Part shown: piece after piece, positions 59,040-64,000 of the stretch | Layout: every line of letters begins with the position of its first letter | Position numbering within the stretch: position 1 is the stretch's first letter | From: Linum tenue | Lineage: Eukaryota; Streptophyta; Magnoliopsida; Malpighiales; Linaceae | Assembly: GCA_946122785.1 (NCBI GenBank) | Contig: CAMGYJ010000003.1 | Coordinates: 30,211,811-30,275,810 of the forward strand | DNA: 64,000 nt | Direction: 5' to 3' | Made by a program: the position numbers and the translations under genes | Notes under the pieces: model-generated | What the model saw: the letters and a program-made list of their open reading frames with translations, nothing else | What the model was told of the DNA's origin: nothing | Database searches by the model: none

Positions 59040-60004
59040 CAACCAATCCCGAAAATTCCATCGCTAGGGTTTAAGGAACTCTATTGGATGGACTTGTGCA
59101 ACAAAGTAAGAGATTGGTGTCGGAAGCACCAATACTACTTGAATATATGGAGAACAGAGGTGCGTGGGTGGTTCATGGTAACCCTGAAACGTACCATGAT
59201 AAGTACATGAAGTGGTATCGAAAGTTTCCGCTGAGATGAGTTTTCAAACAAGGTGTCGTGATGGGTTTTGTGGTAAGTGAGTTTTTTGTATCATAGTTTT
59301 TTTCAATTTAAGATAAAATTATTTCCTCTAACTGATTAAATGTTTTTTTCTTTCGTAGGTCGATGGTTTGGAAATTACAAGTCAGACAGTGGAGAGTGCA
59401 CCAACCATGGATGGTGGCAAAACCTCTTTTCCAAGGAAGCTCTTCAAGAACCTCTTGAGTTGCACATGAGAGCAGTGGAGGGATGTCATAGCATATCCGC
59501 CCTAGCCTGCACCACCACGCCCCTTGTTTCATGATAGTGACATCCAACACCCCCCCCCCACCCCAATCTTAGCCTCCGCAGAAGAGCAAACGTCGAGATG
59601 AGCCTCCAATTGTCGTGGTCCACCTAAATGAGCAACATCGCCTTCCTGACCCATTAGAGTTCGAGTTCCTCAATCCAACCGATCATATTGGAGCATCGTC
59701 GAACAGCGGCCCTTCACAACAAGGCAGCATGTACACCCCTAAGGGTTTATACAATTTTACCAACAATATCAATCTCCGCCAGAGTCATTCCGTTCACCGA
59801 GCCACGTCCCCATTCTTGCACCTTATGGTACATCACATACACCTCTGCCACCAGCTCCCATGGTTACTCCGATGGCAGCTCGAGTTAAAAGGAACTTGCG
59901 ACCTCATCGAGAAGGAGGACAAAGAAGAGGACCACAAAGGGACGATGAAGAGGAGGAAGATGGGAACTAGGGGAACAAGGACGAAATCAAGGCAACTACA
60001 ATGA
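59040..60004 (+). pseudogene. C-terminal relic of a PMD-type transposon protein
   Basis: Broken plus-strand frames give WVVHGNPETYHDKYMKWYRK (about 59165-59230), resembling the conserved MxWYR region downstream of plant mobile domains in transposon-encoded proteins. A Pro-rich part (SHVPILAPYGTSHTPLPPAP) and a basic/acidic tail (REGGQRRGPQRDDEEEEDG) follow, like the RGRG-type C-termini of that family. Stops and frameshifts are present. A C9-type run lies near 59550. The N-terminal domain is absent here. Confidence 0.5.
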
Positions 60005-60439
60005 AAATTATGTTGTAGTTATATGTTGTTTGTTTGCTAAGTTTCCATATTATGTCTTTAATTTTCTAGTGCTAAGTTTATTTTAGTAGGAAGTTGTGTG
60101 TTATTGCGACCACCTTTAAGGTGTGTTCTAGTGTTTTGTAGTTATGTTCTAATGTTCGTCTAGCATGAAGTTGAATTATGTTATAGTGTTATGTCCCATC
60201 CCAAGTTTAACGCCTTTTATTTAAAAAGACTCACAAAGTTCAGCATTTGTAGATCTACTGTTCAACCCAGGCTACCCCCTCTTAGTGTATCTGCCGAATA
60301 GAATGTATAGCTTTGATGGTGATGTCAGGTTGTGCCTCGATCAAGTGCTTAATAGTCGCACTCACTTTCTTTGCATTCAGTTGACGGTGGTCTTGGGAAA
60401 GTATGAAAGAGGAGCATGTGTGGTATCTTCGTTATGAGC
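60005..60439. other. AT-rich spacer between transposon relics
   Basis: T-rich stretches with TTTAGTGCTAAG and GTTATGTTC words, possibly the non-coding 3' part of the preceding relic. No gene is seen. Confidence 0.35.
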
Positions 60440-60893
60440 ATATAAGGGATGAGTAGGGATATTTGTGTAGTATGGAGTAGGTTTCTCCCATACCCAACCT
60501 TAAATCGCCTGTACATCTTCCTCACTCACAGATCTCAAATCTTCTTTGCTATCCTCGTCGCTTGTGAAAGGATAACTCGACATCTCATCAGTGGAACCTC
60601 GCGACCATTACCGCCAACATCATCATCTCGGCTATGTGTCGATCGCCTGGATACCCAAATGGTATTTTCAATGTTAAACCATTATGGAACCAAAGTCGGC
60701 CATTGAATGCCATCTGACTCAACTAATGGGGCGAGCTCAACAGAAATAATACGATGCAAAGCAACAACTTCCCATGGTACCCCAACTCTCACATCGCCAC
60801 ATGTACAACTAACTCCTTCATAGTTGTTTGAATAACCACCCCATTCGTAACCTCATGCAACACCATCACCGTAATAATGATGGTGATCTCATT
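60440..60893 (-). pseudogene. MuDR N-terminal relic, second copy
   Basis: The minus strand reads HEVTNGVVIQTTMKELVVHV, LVPLMRCRVILSQATRIAKK and related words. They match the plus-strand relic at about 32603-32935 (HEGTNGMVIQATMKEVVMQA, LTRCRVILSKAKRIVKKI) in the same out-of-frame translation. So the DNA, not a conserved protein frame, is shared. It abuts the Ty3 integrase relic at about 60895. Confidence 0.7.
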
Positions 60894-60894
60894 G

Positions 60895-63098
60895 CAGTTA
60901 AAAAATGTTACCTGACTGCTGGCAGTTGTCGCATTGCCAAACAAACTCGTCGGCGTCCTTGAATAGGGAAGGCTAGAATCCCAATCGAAGAACCTTTCTT
61001 ACCGCGTGGTTGCACCCGTGGTGCCCCCCTGTGGGTCCTTTAAGACATTGGGCAAGGATGACCCTCATCTCTCCATCCGAGACACATCGCCGGATAAACC
61101 CACCAACTCCTATTTGAAAGATTTGGGTGTCATCCCAGAAGTAAAGACGAAGGTCGACGAAGAACTTCCTTTTCTCGTGGGTACTCATCCCTTTTAGCAA
61201 TTTTTCCCCCACCAAAAGTTGGCGAAGTCGGCGAACCAATGTGATGCGCTCTCCACCACCGATAGTACAAACAACCTCCCATTGAGGAATGATTCATTTA
61301 TCGCTCCTTGTATGGTCATAGGCCCCTCGAGTTGGGAAAGATGGTTAACATCCAAGTTTTCCACTCCCTTCTTGTCCCGAATTTCAACATCAAATTCTTT
61401 CAAAAGAAGAATCCACCGGATAAGTCATGATTTGGCATCTGCCTTGCTCATCAGAAATCGAATAGCGGACTAGTGGTCGATGTAAATGATTACCTTTGAT
61501 AGCACCAAGTATGACCGAAACTTATCAAAGGAAAAAACGACTGCCAAAAACTCATTTTCGGTGATGGTGTAATTCTCTTGATCCCCATTTAGAGTCTTCG
61601 AAGCGTAGCAAATAGATTGACCGTACTTGTCTTTCCTTTGCCCCAACACCACTACCACTGAATAATCACTTGCGACACACATCAATTCAAAGGGTAGATT
61701 CCAATCCGGAGAAAGCATGATCCAGCAATAGTGAGTTTCTCCTTGAGAATGTCAAATGCTTCAAAATATTCCTTTGTGAAGACAAATGGTGCATCCTTCT
61801 CAAGAGGCTTCGACAATGGCAATGCAATTTTGGAGAAGTTCTCTATGAAACATCGATAAAACCCGCATGCCTTTAGAAACTCCAAATCCCCTTGATGGAT
61901 GTTGGAAGTGGGAGCTTGCTTATGGTATCAACATTTGCTATGTCCGCTTCGATACCCTTGTTTAAAATCTTGTGTCCTAACACAATACCTTCCTAAACCA
62001 AAACAATGCAATTTCTCCCAGCTTAGAGCCAAATTAGTCTCTAGGTTGGCAAGACATTGAGAGAGCGAAATCTCAAAAAACAAGAAATCATCCATGAAAA
62101 CTTCCATGACCTACCCCACTAACTTGTCAAAAATAGCCACGATGAACCTCTAGAATGTGGCTGAAGCATTGCATAAACAAAATGGAATACACCGGTAAGC
62201 AAAAGTGCCAAAAGAGAAGGTGAAGGTAGTTTTAGCTAGGGATGGCAACAAAACCCGAATCCACGGGTACCCACCCGACCCAACCCGGTCAACGCGGGTA
62301 AAATTCGTGTTGACGGGTTTTGGGCCGGGTTTGGGTTTAAACCCGTTTACTATTCACCGGGTTGGGTTTGGGTTTAGATAAACCCGACCCATGGGTACCC
62401 GCCCACACCCATATAATTAATTTTCTCGGCATATTTAATATTCTAAACAACTAATCTTATTTATGTTTGTGGAGACATGTCTAATTTTTTCTTTCTAGTT
62501 ATGTAGAATGAAGTTGATGTTATCGAGTGGAGAGTGAAAAACTTAATTGAAAGGAAAAAGCTTTCAATTAATCATGTTATTTATGGATAATTTGTGATTT
62601 GCTTCAATTTCTTGAGTTTTCTAGATTGGTGTTGAACAATTTGTATAGTTAATTTGTGATTTGCTTGAATATTAATTCTAGAATGGTGTTTTATATATGG
62701 ATAATTTGTATTCAGAGATTGATATTTGACTTTAATTTTGATAGGAACTTGTTATTGTGAATTTTTTCTGACAAAAACCCGTGGGTACCCATGAACCCGC
62801 GGATACCCAGCTGGTTGGGTTGGGTTTGAGTTTTTCAAACCCAGTGGGTTTTACCCCGGGTTTTTTTCACGGATAAACCCATGGGTTTGGGTTTGGCCCA
62901 ACCCGACCCATTGCCATCCCTAGTTTTAGCCTGATCCTTGGGGGTGATCGTAATCTGAAAGTAACCAGACATCCCATCCAAGAAGCAATAGAAGTTATGC
63001 CCCGTTGATCTTTTCAAAATCTGATCAATGAAGGGTAAAGTGAAATGATATTTCCTAGTAGCGTCATTTAGTCGCTGATAATCAATGGAGATGCGTTA
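60895..63098 (-). pseudogene. Ty3 pol relic (RT, RNase H, integrase zinc module), split by a hAT element
   Basis: In minus-strand order: RT start ISIDYQRLNDATRKYHFTLP, FIDQI, FYCFLDGMSGYFQITITPKD (63098-62931), then the hAT insertion, then FGTFAYRCIPFCLCNASATF, a VFMDDF active-site box, RNase H (ASDYSVVVVLGQR, CYASKTLNGDQENYTITENE) and RH-to-IN linker (KGVENLDVNHLSQLEGP). The integrase zinc module HHGCNHAVRKVLRLGF ends the relic. Several in-frame stops make it inactive. The style resembles the Athila/Tat branch, a tentative placement. The protease end is missing (cut at 63098) and integrase catalytic core is missing (cut at about 60895). Confidence 0.85.
62237..62922. mobile_element. Non-autonomous hAT element, TAGGGATGGCAA family, copy 2
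   Basis: The 686-bp element has ends TAGGGATGGCAACAAAACCC and (reverse complement) TAGGGATGGCAATGGGTCGG. A perfect 8-bp TSD GTTTTAGC flanks it (62229-62236 and 62923-62930). It interrupts the reverse-transcriptase frame of the Ty3 relic exactly between the PKDQ...KT and TFTF words, so it is younger than that relic. It matches the 45288-45989 copy in inverted orientation. Confidence 0.95.
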
Positions 63099-64000
63099 TT
63101 GACACGCTAAAACACAACACCTAACAATGGCCAAGTGTAACCAATGAAAGGGACTGCAGTATAGTGGCACAAGTAATAAATATCGAATCCACGGGTCTCT
63201 AGAGTTACTATTACTCAGCTTCAGTTCATTATCTAGCAAACTAGATTAAGGATTGATTGATAAACTACTCTACTGACTACTCTACTAATTACAAGTTGGG
63301 AACTCACTTAGGTATGATTCCCCCCTAACTCCTCAATTAGGTCCAAGTTGCAAGTACCTTTGGTTGATCTACTGTGGATTAAACTGCGGAAGATCCTAAA
63401 TTAGCTTAGAATCTCTTAAGCTGACCAAGCCCTCTCAGACAGAATACCCGGCAGGCGACTAGCCTTCACCGGGATAGACTGCTAAGGCGATTCACACAGA
63501 TCTCCACTACTGGAATGAATTCCAGTACAAAGTAGTGAATTGATTGACTCTCGCACAACCAATTCACCACTATCAATCAAGGAATCTCTCTTAACCTAAT
63601 CAGATTCTATCTATCATAGGTTAAAGCAGAAATCAAGAGAATTTGTTCAAGATTCAATTGACTCAATAACTCATGCCTCATTCGATTATAATCAAACAAT
63701 ATAGCATCCAAAACTTCATACAAGAAAGATCCTAACACATGGAACTAGGGTTCCTCAAAACCTAAGTGAAGGGAAGTTACTCCATAGAGAAGAGAGAGAC
63801 TGCATAAATCTGATCTAGATCTTCAATCTCCATCTCCAAGCTTGATTCCCGAGCTCCAATGGTGAAGAAATCCTCCAAAATAGCTCCAAGAATGTTCCCA
63901 AGTCGCTCTCTCTCTCTAGGTTCGTCCCTTGGGTGTTTGGGATCCAAAACCCAGCTCTCCCCCTTTCCTTGTGCTGAAAATCGGGTTTTAACCAGCAATT
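63099..64000. mobile_element. Probable non-coding transposon DNA beyond the Ty3 relic
   Basis: The Ty3 frame stops abruptly at about 63098, and a different sequence begins (CGCTAAAACACAACACC...). It contains AATCCACGGGTCTCTAGAGTTACTATTACTCAG-type DNA (written here as separate words) often seen in plant LTR-element non-coding regions. A minus-strand frame of 73 codons (63998-63777) has no recognisable domain. The element runs off the window, so its nature is unproven. Confidence 0.4.

Overview
The window is nuclear DNA of a flowering plant, most likely a eudicot. The evidence is AT-rich intergenic DNA, many short GT-AG introns, plant-specific gene families (NPSN SNARE, plant-type MBD, TRP-type telomere-repeat binding protein, plant rhomboid) and a dense load of plant transposons (hAT, Mutator, LINE, copia, Ty3). 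The species cannot be named from the sequence. I see no bacterial-type operons, CRISPR arrays, rRNA or tRNA genes.

Host genes, left to right: (1) 5' part of a mitochondrial AAA metalloprotease of the FTSH3/FTSH10 type, minus strand, running off the left edge (1-2404); (2) the 5' half of a NOVEL PLANT SNARE 13-type gene whose SNARE helix and membrane anchor are missing (9038-9970, plus); (3) a HAD-superfamily pyrimidine-5'-nucleotidase-like hydrolase (15704-17286, plus); (4) UFD1, a Cdc48 cofactor (17995-19631, minus), divergent from (5) an MPP6/MPHOSPH6-type RNA exosome cofactor (20467-21871, plus); (6) a telomere-repeat binding protein with a ubiquitin-like domain and a Myb-extension telobox (23591-27440, minus); (7) a rhomboid-family intramembrane serine protease (38224-41506, plus); (8) a methyl-CpG-binding-domain protein of the MBD5/6 type (56253-58734, minus). 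I assembled exons by hand from splice sites. The six CDSs that lie wholly in the window and end normally (HAD, UFD1, MPP6, TRP, rhomboid, MBD) each close in frame.

The space between genes is a transposon graveyard with several young elements. About a dozen short non-autonomous hAT elements can be delimited by terminal inverted repeats (TIRs) and 8-bp target-site duplications (TSDs). Mutator-type elements with 9-bp TSDs include a 2.1-kb Pack-MULE carrying a flavin-monooxygenase fragment (29153-31247), which holds a second complete Mutator MITE. A Ty3 element with near-identical 255/251-bp LTRs, a chromodomain-like tail, an apparently missing gag and a frameshifted pol sits at 51637-55906. Older relics include a LINE (12.3-13.5 kb), a MuDR transposase (32.2-33.5 kb), plant-mobile-domain (PMD) ORF fragments (33.6-36.5 kb), a copia tail (36.5-37.1 kb) and Ty3 pol/gag fragments (46-48 kb and 60.9-63.1 kb, the latter split by a hAT copy with a perfect TSD).

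The host genes are housekeeping genes (organelle and ubiquitin proteolysis, RNA decay, telomere and methyl-CpG binding) and show no shared pathway. The unusual content is in the mobile elements: nested insertions, gene-fragment capture and a probably trans-mobilised retroelement.
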